A DNA stretch of 64,000 bases, taken from the NCBI GenBank assembly GCA_001298545.1, contig LJCX01000027.1, forward strand, positions 806,001-870,000, read 5' to 3'. A program made the position numbers and the translations under genes. The DNA is from Actinobacteria bacterium OV320 (GTDB lineage Bacteria > Actinomycetota > Actinomycetes > Streptomycetales > Streptomycetaceae). Below the pieces are notes generated by a model. That model did not search any database. It worked only from the letters and a program-made list of their open reading frames with translations, and was not told where the DNA came from. Below, in pieces: positions 23,231-31,188 of the stretch. Positions within the stretch are counted from its first letter, which is position 1; every line of letters begins with the position of its first letter.

Positions 23231-24154
23231 TCAGCGCAGGGCGGGGGTGTCGAGGGTCAGCGTGCCCTCGTCGGCGTCGAGCACGGCGGGCAGGCCGAAG
23301 GGCACGGTGAGCGCGCCCTCGCAGTGACCGAACCCGAGCTCCTCGACGACGGGGACGCCGAGGCCGCCGAGCCGGTCCACGAGGACCGGGCGCAGCTCCT
23401 CGTAGGGGCCGCACCTGTCCCAGGAGCCGAGCGCGACACCCGCGACACCCTCGAGCCAGCCGGTGCGCAGGAGTTGGGTGAGGGCCCGGTCGACGCTGTA
23501 CGGCCGCTCCCCGACGTCCTCGATCAGCAGCAGCCCACCGCGGGCACCGGCCCGGGTGTGCGGGGTGCCGTAGCCGGTGGCCAGCAGCGCCAGGCAGCCG
23601 CCCAGGGTGACGCCCCGCGCCCGGCCCGGAGCGATCGCCGTACCGGTGGAGGCGAGCGTGCGGACGGTCTCCGGGGCGAACAGGGTGGCCCTGAGGTGCT
23701 CCTGCCCCCGGGCGCTCTTGATGAAGTCGATGCCCGCGGCCGCGGGCCCGTACAGCGTGACCAGGCCCAGGCGGAGGGCGAACGCCTCGTGCAGGGTGGT
23801 GCTGTCGCTGAAGCCCACGAACACCTTCGGTCCGGCCGCCCGCATCGCGTCCCAGTCGAGCAGGTCGACGATCCGCTGGGCACCGTAGCCGCCGCGTGCG
23901 CACAGCACGGCGTCGACGCCCGGATCGCACCAGGCCCGCTGGAGGTCGGCCGCCCGGTCGGCGTCGGTGCCCGCGAGATGGGGCAGCCGGTCGTGCCGGT
24001 CCAGCACATGGGGGGCGACCACCGGGTCGAGGTCCCAGCCGCGCAACAGGTCGAGGCCGGCCTCCAGCCGCTCCTCCGCCACCGGCCCGCTGGGCGCGAC
24101 GACCGCGACCCGGGCGCCGGGGGCGAGCCGGGACGGCCGCACGAGTTCCTTCAC
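23231..24154 (-). CDS. LD-carboxypeptidase (peptidase family S66)
   Basis: A 307-residue S66 peptidase, which removes the terminal D-Ala from tetrapeptides during peptidoglycan recycling. The start VAVVAPSGPVAEERLEAGLD, VLCARGGYGAQRIVD and the nucleophile motif VFVGFSDSTTLHEA (Ser116) are clear. The glutamate and histidine follow in LLLIEDVGERPYSVDRAL and LGFGHCEGA. No signal peptide, so it acts in the cytosol. The GTG at 24154 overlaps the S9 peptidase stop as GTGA, so the two are translationally coupled. Confidence 0.9.
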   Translation of the reverse strand: MKELVRPSRLAPGARVAVVAPSGPVAEERLEAGLDLLRGWDLDPVVAPHVLDRHDRLPHLAGTDADRAADLQRAWCDPGVDAVLCARGGYGAQRIVDLLDWDAMRAAGPKVFVGFSDSTTLHEAFALRLGLVTLYGPAAAGIDFIKSARGQEHLRATLFAPETVRTLASTGTAIAPGRARGVTLGGCLALLATGYGTPHTRAGARGGLLLIEDVGERPYSVDRALTQLLRTGWLEGVAGVALGSWDRCGPYEELRPVLVDRLGGLGVPVVEELGFGHCEGALTVPFGLPAVLDADEGTLTLDTPALR

Positions 24155-26376
24155 CGCACAAGCTCCAACCTGGGGATTCCGGGCGGGCACAGCCCGAACG
24201 CCTGAGCGTACAGCGACAGCTCGGCCTCCAGGGCGCGGACCATGGTGGCCGCCCGGCGGAACCCGTGCCCCTCCCCCTCGAACGCCAGGTACGCGTGCGG
24301 CACCGGCCGCCCGGCCGATCGGGTCAGCCGGGCCAGGAACCGCTCGCACTGCGCGGGCGGGCAGATCACGTCGTCCAGCCCCTGGAGGAGCAGGAACGGC
24401 ACGGTGATCCGGTCGGCGTGCTCGATCGGCGAACGTTGCGCGTACCGGGCGGGCACCTGCGCGAGGGGCCCGACGAGACTGTCCGGGTAGCGCGACTCGA
24501 AGTCGTGGGTCCCGCCCGTCGCCCAGCCCACCAGGTCCAGCACGGGGTAGCGGATCGTGCCGCAGGCGTAGACGTCGGTGCCGGCCAGCGAGACCGCGGC
24601 GGTCCAGCCGCCCGCGCTGCCGCCCCGGACGGCCAGCCGCCGGCGGTCGGCGGTGCCCTCGTCGGCGAGCGCCAGGGCGACGGCCGCGCAGTCCTCCACG
24701 TCGACCACGCCCCACTGCTCGCGCAGCCGCTCCCGGTACTCCCGCCCGTACCCGGTGGAGCCGCCGTAGTCGACCTCGGCGACCCCGATGCCCCGGGAGG
24801 TGAAGTAGGCGATCTCCAGATCCAGTACGAGCGGCGCGCGATCGGTGGGGCCGCCGTGCGCCCACACGACGTAGGGCGGCAGTTCGTGGCCGGGCGCGAC
24901 CTGTCCGGGGTGGTGGGGCGGGTAGACGTGCGCGTGGATGTCACGACCGTCGGGACCGGTGAAGGTACGGATCCGGGGCTCGGGGTAGTAGGCCGGGTCC
25001 ACCGCGTCGTCGTGCGCGGCTCCGACCACCCGGGCCCGGCCGGTCCTGGCGTCCAGCTCCACCACCTCGTACGCGCTGCGCGGGCTGGCCGCGACGCCGA
25101 CGACGCGTTCCCCCTGCACCGCGAGGGTGGGCGCGAACTCCGTCCACGGTCCGGCCGCGTCGACGAGCTCCCCGGTCTCCGGGTCGAGGACCCCGAGCAC
25201 GGTGGACCCGCGGCCGTGCACGACCGCGACGAGTCCGCTCTCCAGCGGCGCGAACCAGCGCTGCCCGAGCTTCCACAGGGCTCCGCCGAACTCCTCCTCG
25301 CGGGGGGAGACGGGTTGGTGGTCGCGGTACAGGTTCCACCAGCCGCTGCGGTCACTTGTATACAGTAGGCAGTCTTCTGTCGACTGCCGACCGTCGTACG
25401 CCGACTGTCCTTCGTCGCGTGCCGACCGTCGCCCGTCGATCGTCGACTGTCCTCCATCGTCCGTCGACTGCCTTCGGTCGTCCGTCGACCGCCCTCCGTC
25501 GATCGTCGACGATGCCCCGACGACTGCCGACCGTCCGCCGTCCGCCGCGGGCCGCCGACCGTCTTCCAGCAGCTGTCGCCCGTATCCCGTCGACGGCATC
25601 CAGTCGACCTGGGCGATCGACTCCCCCGGTCCGCCGGCCACCAGCCGGGCGCCGCTCAGGGTGCCGTCACCCGTGACGTCGGCGACGACCACCTCCGTGC
25701 CCTCCCACGGCATCAAGGGATGGTCCCAGGCCAGCCAGGCGGCCCGGCGGCCGTCGGACGACAGACGGGCCCCGGTGACGAACCGGCGCCGGTCGTCGGT
25801 GAGTTCGCGCACGGCGGCGCGATCGTCGGCGGCCGACCCGTCCAGCGGCACCGCGGCCAGCAGCCGGCGCACGTCGGTCGGCCCCTCACCCGTGAACTCC
25901 TCCAGCACGCACCACACTTCGCCCCGCTCCAGCAGCAACTGCGGCTCCACCCAGCGCAGTCCGCCGCCTACGGACGAGACGGGAGTGAGCGGACGTGGCC
26001 CATCACCGGACTCGGGCCCGGACACAGACTCGGACTCGGACTCGGACTCGGACCGGGGCTCGTACACGTACACCCGCTGGTCGGCGAAGTGCACGAACAC
26101 CACGAGGAGCCGCCCGTCGTGCACGGCACCGGCCCATGGCTGTCCCCCGTACTCGACGACCCGGCTGCGGACGTTCCAGGGGGCGGGCAGGAGGGACTCC
26201 TCCGTGCCGTCGGGCCGCCGCCGGACGAGGGTGCGGCGACCGTGCTCGGCCGGCCGGGGCGCGGTCCACCACACCTCGTCGCCGACGAAGCCGACGTACT
26301 CGGGGCGCCCGTCGTGCGTGGCCGCGAGGGTCGCGTCGATGGGCGAGGGCCAGGAACCGTACGGCAGGACCTGCAC
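24151..26376 (-). CDS. S9-family prolyl-oligopeptidase-like peptidase with in-frame heptamer-repeat insert
   Basis: A 741-residue S9 peptidase. The N-terminal beta-propeller spans roughly residues 1-440, the alpha/beta hydrolase domain 470-735. The nucleophile is in RGGSAGGWTAA (about Ser587), the aspartate in GLDDVICPP and the histidine in FEGEGHGFRR. Residues 262-336 (bases 25369-25593) interrupt a propeller strand between VDWMP and LYTSDRSGWWNLY with a seven-residue repeat of type DGRRSTx; they are coded by a degenerate heptamer array. Another ESESESES run lies near residue 112. The flanking sequence is normal, so the insert looks acquired without breaking the frame. GTG start with GGGGAG three bases upstream. 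Confidence 0.88.
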   Translation of the reverse strand: MQVLPYGSWPSPIDATLAATHDGRPEYVGFVGDEVWWTAPRPAEHGRRTLVRRRPDGTEESLLPAPWNVRSRVVEYGGQPWAGAVHDGRLLVVFVHFADQRVYVYEPRSESESESESVSGPESGDGPRPLTPVSSVGGGLRWVEPQLLLERGEVWCVLEEFTGEGPTDVRRLLAAVPLDGSAADDRAAVRELTDDRRRFVTGARLSSDGRRAAWLAWDHPLMPWEGTEVVVADVTGDGTLSGARLVAGGPGESIAQVDWMPSTGYGRQLLEDGRRPAADGGRSAVVGASSTIDGGRSTDDRRQSTDDGGQSTIDGRRSARDEGQSAYDGRQSTEDCLLYTSDRSGWWNLYRDHQPVSPREEEFGGALWKLGQRWFAPLESGLVAVVHGRGSTVLGVLDPETGELVDAAGPWTEFAPTLAVQGERVVGVAASPRSAYEVVELDARTGRARVVGAAHDDAVDPAYYPEPRIRTFTGPDGRDIHAHVYPPHHPGQVAPGHELPPYVVWAHGGPTDRAPLVLDLEIAYFTSRGIGVAEVDYGGSTGYGREYRERLREQWGVVDVEDCAAVALALADEGTADRRRLAVRGGSAGGWTAAVSLAGTDVYACGTIRYPVLDLVGWATGGTHDFESRYPDSLVGPLAQVPARYAQRSPIEHADRITVPFLLLQGLDDVICPPAQCERFLARLTRSAGRPVPHAYLAFEGEGHGFRRAATMVRALEAELSLYAQAFGLCPPGIPRLELVR
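25357..25370. repeat. TGTATACA palindrome motif at the edge of the heptamer insert
   Basis: TGTATACAGTAGGC matches the TGTAnACAGTAnGC motif that flanks the GTCTGCG array at 5664-5677. The core TGTATACA is a perfect palindrome. It is located at the 3' end (in gene sense) of the in-gene heptamer array. Confidence 0.65.
25369..25593 (-). repeat. 225-bp degenerate heptamer array inside the S9 peptidase gene
   Basis: Read on the minus strand the insert is made of GAC-starting heptamers (GACGGTC, GGCAGTC, GACGATC, GACAGTC). Three heptamers make 21 bases, so the protein repeats every seven residues (DGGRSTD, DRRQSTD, DGGQSTI, DGRRSAR). No stop codon occurs because the frame is kept at 225 = 75 x 3 bases. 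Confidence 0.85.
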
Positions 26377-26391
26377 ATTCTCCCCGTTCGC

Positions 26392-27696
26392 CTAGGCCGT
26401 TCGCAGGAACCGGTCGAGCACCCGGACGCCGAAGTGCAGCGCCTCCACCGGGACCCGTTCGTCCACACCGTGGAAGAGGGCCTGATAGTCGAAGCCCTCC
26501 GGGAGCTTCAGCGGTGCGAAGCCGTAGCCGGTGATGCCGAGCCGCGAGAACTGCTTGGCGTCCGTCCCCCCGGACATGCAGTACGGCACCACGTGCCCCT
26601 CGGGCGCGAACTCCTCGACTGCGGCCCGCATACGGGCGTAGAGCGGAGCGTCCACAGGTGCCTGGAGGGCGACTTCGCGGTGGTGGAACTCCCAGTCGAC
26701 GTCGGGCCCGGTGAGTCGGTCGAGCGTCGCGCGGAACTCGTCCTCGCCGCCCGGGAGATAGCGTCCGTCGACGTAGGCGACGGCCTCCCCGGGGATCACG
26801 TTGACCTTGTAACCGGCGCCCAGCATGGTCGGGTTGGCGCTGTTGCGGACGGTCGCCTCCACCAGGGCGGCCGCCGGGCCGAGCTTCGCCAGCAGACCGT
26901 CCACGTCGTGGAGGTCGGCGTCGACGCCGTACAGCGCGGCGAGTTCGGTGAGGGCGGCACGGACGGTCGGGGTGAGCCGCAGGGGCCATTCGTGCTCGCC
27001 GATGCGGGTGACGGCGGCGGCCAGTCGGGTCACCGCGTTCTCCCGGTTGACCTTGGAGCCGTGTCCGGCGCGCCCGCGGGCGGTGAGCTTCAGCCAGCCG
27101 GTGCCGCGCTCACCCGCCGCGATGGGGTAGATCTCGCGTCCGGCGCCGTCATGGAAGGTGAACGCCCCGGATTCGCCGATGGCCTCGGTGCAGCCCTCGA
27201 AGAGTCCCGGATGCCGGTCGGCGAGGAACCCGGAGCCGTCCTCGGCGCTGGCCTCCTCGTCGGCGGTGAAGGCGACGACGAGGTCGCGCCGGGGCCGGAC
27301 GCCCTGCCGGGCCCAGGACCGCAGCACGGCCAGGATCATCGCGTCCATGTTCTTCATGTCGACGGCGCCGCGCCCCCACACGACCCCGTCGCGCACCTCC
27401 CCGGAGAAGGGGTGGACGCTCCAGTCGGCCGCCTCCGCGGGCACCACGTCCAGGTGACCGTGGACGAGCAGCGCGTCCGCGGCCGGGTCGGTGCCCTCGA
27501 TCCGCCCCACGACGTTGGTCCGCCCCGGGGTGCGTTCGAGGAGCACCGGCTCGATGCCCGCCTCGGCGAGCAGCGCGGCGGCGTACTCGGCGGCGGGCCG
27601 TTCCCGGCAGTCGCCGCCGCCGCGATTGGTGGTGTCGATGCGGATGAGATCGGAGGTGAACCGGACGACCTCCTCCCGCGCCTGCGCGTCAGCCAT
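26392..27696 (-). CDS. M20 family metallopeptidase
   Basis: A 434-residue M20/ArgE-type metallopeptidase. Metal ligands and the catalytic residues are in LLVHGHLDVVPAEAADW, WGRGAVDMKNMDAM and VVAFTADEEASAEDG. The dimerisation lid is the middle section (GSKVNRENAVTRL). The end motif GGTDAKQFSRLGITGYGF carries the last metal ligand region. Members cleave dipeptides or deacylate amino acids in the cytosol. It lies 15 bases upstream of the S9 peptidase gene in one transcript direction, with a GGGAG ribosome site. Confidence 0.9.
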   Translation of the reverse strand: MADAQAREEVVRFTSDLIRIDTTNRGGGDCRERPAAEYAAALLAEAGIEPVLLERTPGRTNVVGRIEGTDPAADALLVHGHLDVVPAEAADWSVHPFSGEVRDGVVWGRGAVDMKNMDAMILAVLRSWARQGVRPRRDLVVAFTADEEASAEDGSGFLADRHPGLFEGCTEAIGESGAFTFHDGAGREIYPIAAGERGTGWLKLTARGRAGHGSKVNRENAVTRLAAAVTRIGEHEWPLRLTPTVRAALTELAALYGVDADLHDVDGLLAKLGPAAALVEATVRNSANPTMLGAGYKVNVIPGEAVAYVDGRYLPGGEDEFRATLDRLTGPDVDWEFHHREVALQAPVDAPLYARMRAAVEEFAPEGHVVPYCMSGGTDAKQFSRLGITGYGFAPLKLPEGFDYQALFHGVDERVPVEALHFGVRVLDRFLRTA

Positions 27697-27699
27697 GCC

Positions 27700-27770
27700 G
27701 CTCCCGCCCCTGCCTCTGCCTCTGCCTTCGCCCCTGCCCCTGCCCCTGCCGTCGATCCCGCCCGTGCCCC
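27700..27770. repeat. Hexamer-type CCCCTGCCTCTG repeat between M55 and M20 genes
   Basis: About 70 bases consist of drifting CTGCCT, CTGCCC and CGCCCC hexamers on the plus strand (GGGGCAG and GGCAGAG on the minus strand). They fill the gap between the M55 stop and the M20 start and include the GGGAG ribosome site of the M20 gene. Confidence 0.75.
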
Positions 27771-27782
27771 GGGCGTCGCTCC

Positions 27783-28616
27783 TCAGCCATACTGCTCCTC
27801 GATCGCGGCGGAGACGATCGTGGTGACCGCCTTGAAGGTACGGATGCCCTCGTACATGGTGCCGCTGGTGTACGCGATCTTCCGCTCGCCGGTGCGGGCG
27901 ACGCCGGGCACGACGGTGGCCGCCATCGCGAGATGCTCGGCGTCGAACTCCACGGCGACCGTGAACGGCCCACCGCTCACCGGTTTCTGACGGATGGCCA
28001 GCCGGGTCGCTTCCTTCGCCGCCGCCCGGATGTCGGCGGCCGTGCGGGCCGGGGTACGGCACACGGCCGCGTACCGGGAGACGTGGTCCTTGACCGCGAC
28101 CTTCAACGCCTCGGGCGCGTACCCGAGGGCGTCCTCGCAGGCCACGTCGTCACCGGTGACGAGGACGACCGGCACCCCGTACTCAGCGACCACGTGCGCG
28201 TTGAGCAGCCCCTCGCTGGCCCGTACGTCGTTCAGCCAGACACCGGTGAGGGAGTTGGCCAGGTAGGTGTGGGCCAGGACGCCCTCCATGCCGGCGCCCG
28301 CGTGGTAGCCGACGAAGGCGATGCCGTCGACGTCCCCGTGCTGGACGCCCTCCACCATGGAGAGGGACTTGTGCCGGCCGGTGAGCATCTCCGCCCGGTC
28401 GTCGAGCTGCTCGAGGAGCAGGTTGCGCATGGTCGAGTGGGCCTCGTTGATCAGGACCTCGTCCGCTCCGCCGTCGAAGAAGCCGAGCACGGCGGCGTTG
28501 ACGTCCGAGGTGAACATCGACCGGCAGCGCTCCCACTCCGGCGCCCCGGGCAGTACGTCGGCCGGCCAGGTGACGCCGGTGGCGCCCTCCATGTCGGCGC
28601 TGATGAGGATCTTCAC
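27783..28616 (-). CDS. M55 family D-aminopeptidase (DppA-like)
   Basis: A 277-residue M55 metallopeptidase. The zinc-site start KILISADMEGATGVTW, the ADEVLINEAHSTMRNLLLEQ section, GIAFVGYHAGAGMEG and VVLVTGDDVACEDA are all diagnostic. DppA enzymes are decameric and release D-amino acids, in Bacillus from cell-wall material. The GTG at 28616 gives the usual VKILIS start. It is transcribed toward the M20, S9 and S66 genes, forming a four-peptidase run that could turn over cell-wall peptides. Confidence 0.9.
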   Translation of the reverse strand: MKILISADMEGATGVTWPADVLPGAPEWERCRSMFTSDVNAAVLGFFDGGADEVLINEAHSTMRNLLLEQLDDRAEMLTGRHKSLSMVEGVQHGDVDGIAFVGYHAGAGMEGVLAHTYLANSLTGVWLNDVRASEGLLNAHVVAEYGVPVVLVTGDDVACEDALGYAPEALKVAVKDHVSRYAAVCRTPARTAADIRAAAKEATRLAIRQKPVSGGPFTVAVEFDAEHLAMAATVVPGVARTGERKIAYTSGTMYEGIRTFKAVTTIVSAAIEEQYG

Positions 28617-28847
28617 GTCCGGCCCCCGTCCTCTCAAGGAATCCCGAGCCTATCGGGCCACCCCTCGGATCGCCGGGCAGCGACTCCCCTCGCCTCGGGA
28701 CTGCGGGCCCGGTCGGCCCGGCTGCCGCGCGGCCGCCCGCCCGGGAGTGCCGCTTCGTGCGAGAAGACCCTGATGCGGCTGGCCCCGCGCGTGTGGTGAT
28801 CTGGGCACGCACACCCGCACCGCAGTGACACGAACGGGGACCCTGCC

Positions 28848-29795
28848 ATGACCACGTACACCGCCCTGCCACCGGAGCGCTTCGAGGCCGACCGGCCTCA
28901 TCTGCGTGCCGTCGCCTACCGCATGCTCGGCTCGCTCGGCGAGGCGGAGGACGCCGTTCAGGAGACCTGGCTCAGGGCGTCCCGGGCGGACGTCGGCGAT
29001 GTGGACAACCTCAGCGGGTGGCTCACCACGGTGGTGGGCCGGGTGTGCCTGAACATGCTCCGCTCCCGAAGGACACACCCCGAGGTGCCGCTGGACGCCC
29101 GGGTGAGCGAGCCCGCCGCCGGGACGGCGCAGGGGGGCGACCCCGAGGAGGAGGCGCTGCTCGCCGACTCGGTCGGGGTGGCGCTGCTGGTCGTGCTGGA
29201 CACGCTCGCCCCGGCCGAGCGGCTGGCGTTCGTGCTGCACGACCTGTTCGCCGTGCCGTTCGACACCATCGCCCCGATGATCGAGCGGACTCCGGCCACG
29301 ACACGGCAACTGGCCAGCCGGGCCCGCCGCCGCGTCAGGGGCGGCGCTCCCGCGGCCGTCGCCGACCGGGTCCGGCAGCGCCGCGTCGCCGACGCGTTCC
29401 TGGCCGCGACGAGGGGCGGCGACTTCGAGGCGCTGCTCGCCCTGCTGCACCCGGACGTGGTCCTCACCGCCGACCGCTTCGTCGTCCCGACGCCGGAGCC
29501 CGTCACCGTCAGCGGCGCCCGCCCCGTGGCCGAGGGCGCGATGGCGGCGACCGGCCGGGCCCGGTTCACCGGCCTCGCCCTGCTCGACGGCCGGGTCGGC
29601 CTCGCGATGGCGCCGCACGGCAGGCTGCGGGTGGTCCTGCTGTTCACGCTCGCGGAGGGCGCCATCACCAGGATCGACGTGGTGGCGGACCGGGAGCGGC
29701 TGGACGGCATCGAGGTGGCGGTGCTCGACACCGTCGGCGCCGGACCCGTGGGCGCCGGCCCCGTCGACACCGCGCCCGTGAGCGCCGAGGACTGA
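28848..29795 (+). CDS. ECF RNA polymerase sigma factor with SnoaL-like C-terminal domain (SigJ type)
   Basis: A 315-residue ECF sigma factor. Region 2 is RPHLRAVAYRMLGSLGEAED, with DAVQETWLRA. Region 4 follows (LAPAERLAFVLHDLF, TPATTRQLASRARRRVRG). A SnoaL-like domain (about residues 180-300) is fused after it; in such families it controls the sigma activity instead of a separate anti-sigma factor. The WLPEP and DGGGKV motifs of typical ECF41 are absent, so it is SigJ/ECF56-like or a divergent member. The last 20 residues repeat GAGPV. It faces a DoxX gene, a partner often seen with this type. Confidence 0.88.
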   Translation: MTTYTALPPERFEADRPHLRAVAYRMLGSLGEAEDAVQETWLRASRADVGDVDNLSGWLTTVVGRVCLNMLRSRRTHPEVPLDARVSEPAAGTAQGGDPEEEALLADSVGVALLVVLDTLAPAERLAFVLHDLFAVPFDTIAPMIERTPATTRQLASRARRRVRGGAPAAVADRVRQRRVADAFLAATRGGDFEALLALLHPDVVLTADRFVVPTPEPVTVSGARPVAEGAMAATGRARFTGLALLDGRVGLAMAPHGRLRVVLLFTLAEGAITRIDVVADRERLDGIEVAVLDTVGAGPVGAGPVDTAPVSAED

Positions 29796-29804
29796 CGAAC
29801 GGTT

Positions 29805-29837
29805 GGGGGGCCGAACCGAGTTCCCGGTCGGCCCCCC
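29805..29837. terminator. Bidirectional terminator between ECF sigma and DoxX genes
   Basis: GGGGGGCCGA at 29805-29814 pairs perfectly with TCGGCCCCCC at 29828-29837 across a 13-base loop. It lies between two convergent genes and can serve both. Confidence 0.75.
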
Positions 29838-29856
29838 ACCTGTCCCTCGCCCGTAC

Positions 29857-30210
29857 TCAGAACGCCAGCACCAGCGAGGCCACCGCCGGTGCCGCGTAGA
29901 CCAGCGGGAACGGCAGGTGCGCGAACCAGCGGGCCCTCAGCACGGTGCCGGCGGCGCCGAGGAAGTACAGGATCAGACCGATCGCGGCGAGCACGCCGAC
30001 CACGGGAACGAACAGCCCGGCCAGCAGACCGGCCGCGCCCGCGGCCTTGGCCGCGCCGAGCCACGGCCACCACGCACGCGGCACTCCGTAGTCGGCCAGC
30101 GGCTTCACCGTCCACTCGGCGCCGAGGAAGATCGAGGCGGCCGAGAAGCCCGCCATCACGGCTCCGACGACGGTGACGACGACGTAGGCGGTGGAGTGGT
30201 CAGTGAACAT
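29857..30210 (-). CDS. DoxX family membrane protein
   Basis: A 117-residue four-helix membrane protein of the DoxX-like family. Segments are YVVVTVVGAVMAGFSAASIF, WPWLGAAKAAGAAGLLAGLF, VVGVLAAIGLILYFLGAAG and FPLVYAAPAVASLVLAF, with the conserved KAAGAAGLL piece between. DoxX-type proteins have been linked to thiosulfate or quinone redox chemistry and, in other actinomycetes, lie in ECF regulons. The neighbouring convergent SigJ-type ECF sigma factor makes it a candidate target. Confidence 0.87.
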   Translation of the reverse strand: MFTDHSTAYVVVTVVGAVMAGFSAASIFLGAEWTVKPLADYGVPRAWWPWLGAAKAAGAAGLLAGLFVPVVGVLAAIGLILYFLGAAGTVLRARWFAHLPFPLVYAAPAVASLVLAF

Positions 30211-30311
30211 CTCAGCAGCTCCTCAGGGGGTTTCCGTGCGTTCCTGGACCCCTGACACGGTGCGCCGCGCGAGTGTGACAGCCACGAGGGCCGCTTTCGA
30301 TGTGATGGCGG

Positions 30312-31037
30312 TCACTCGACGCGGGCGGCCACCTGCCACTTCGACGGCAGCTCGATCCGGGTGCCGTCGGGCGCGAACTCGGTGGTCACGAGCGGCAGTT
30401 CACCGGAGGCCAGCACCGTGAGGCCGGCGGTGCGCAGATACCTGGGCACCGTGTCGTCGGCCACTTCGCCGGGGGCGATGCCGTGCCGGAAGATCGGCGC
30501 GAGCTTCGGCGGCGGGCCGTCCGGGCTCTGTGCCAGTCCGCCGAGGACGGGGCGGGCGGCCTCCGACAGTTCGACGAGGAAGACCCGGCCGCGCTCCCCC
30601 AGCAGCGCGGCGATCCCGTCCACCAGCGGCTGCCGGTCGTCGGGCTCGCATTGGTGCAGGACGCCCCTCATATAGACGTTGGTGTCGCCGAGTTCGGCGT
30701 GCAGTGTCTCGGCCGCGCCCTTCTCGGCCGCGTCCAGCAGCCGGTACGTGGCCTGTCCGGCGGGGTCGGCGCGGCGGGCGTGGTCGAGGGCGGCGGCGGA
30801 CAGGTCGGCGCCGACGACGTGCGGAAAGCGGTCGGCGAAGTACCGGGTCTGGGTGCCGTTGCCACAGCCGAGGTCCACCAACGCCAGTCCGGGGTCGGCG
30901 AGATGGGGCTCGAAGAGGGCCAGGTGGAGGGCGGCGGTCACCTTCGGGTCGGCGTCCCACAGGACACTGCCCGGTTCCTCCGGGGCCTCGCGCCAGAAGC
31001 CCTCCCACGCCTCCCGGTATCGACTCGTCACGCTCAT
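30312..31037 (-). CDS. Class I SAM-dependent methyltransferase
   Basis: A 241-residue methyltransferase. Motif I is LALVDLGCGNGTQTRYFAD (residues 51-69), followed by VVGADLSAAALDHAR (acidic contact) and VYMRGVLHQCEPDDRQPLV. The C-terminal half carries LLGERGRVFLVELSEAARP. The ATG at 31037 has GGGGAG six bases upstream; an earlier in-frame start has none. The substrate is unknown. Confidence 0.87.
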   Translation of the reverse strand: MSVTSRYREAWEGFWREAPEEPGSVLWDADPKVTAALHLALFEPHLADPGLALVDLGCGNGTQTRYFADRFPHVVGADLSAAALDHARRADPAGQATYRLLDAAEKGAAETLHAELGDTNVYMRGVLHQCEPDDRQPLVDGIAALLGERGRVFLVELSEAARPVLGGLAQSPDGPPPKLAPIFRHGIAPGEVADDTVPRYLRTAGLTVLASGELPLVTTEFAPDGTRIELPSKWQVAARVE

Positions 31038-31188
31038 GCACAACTCCCCAGAATGCAAGGCCGATCCGCCGCAAGTGACGGGCGAGTACGGTCTATCGCT
31101 CCCCGGTCGGCGCGACAAGCGTGCTGCGCATTCCTTCACGCCGCGTTCGAGATCCGTCCGCCGTCCGGCGCATCCCGGCCGGTCGTGC

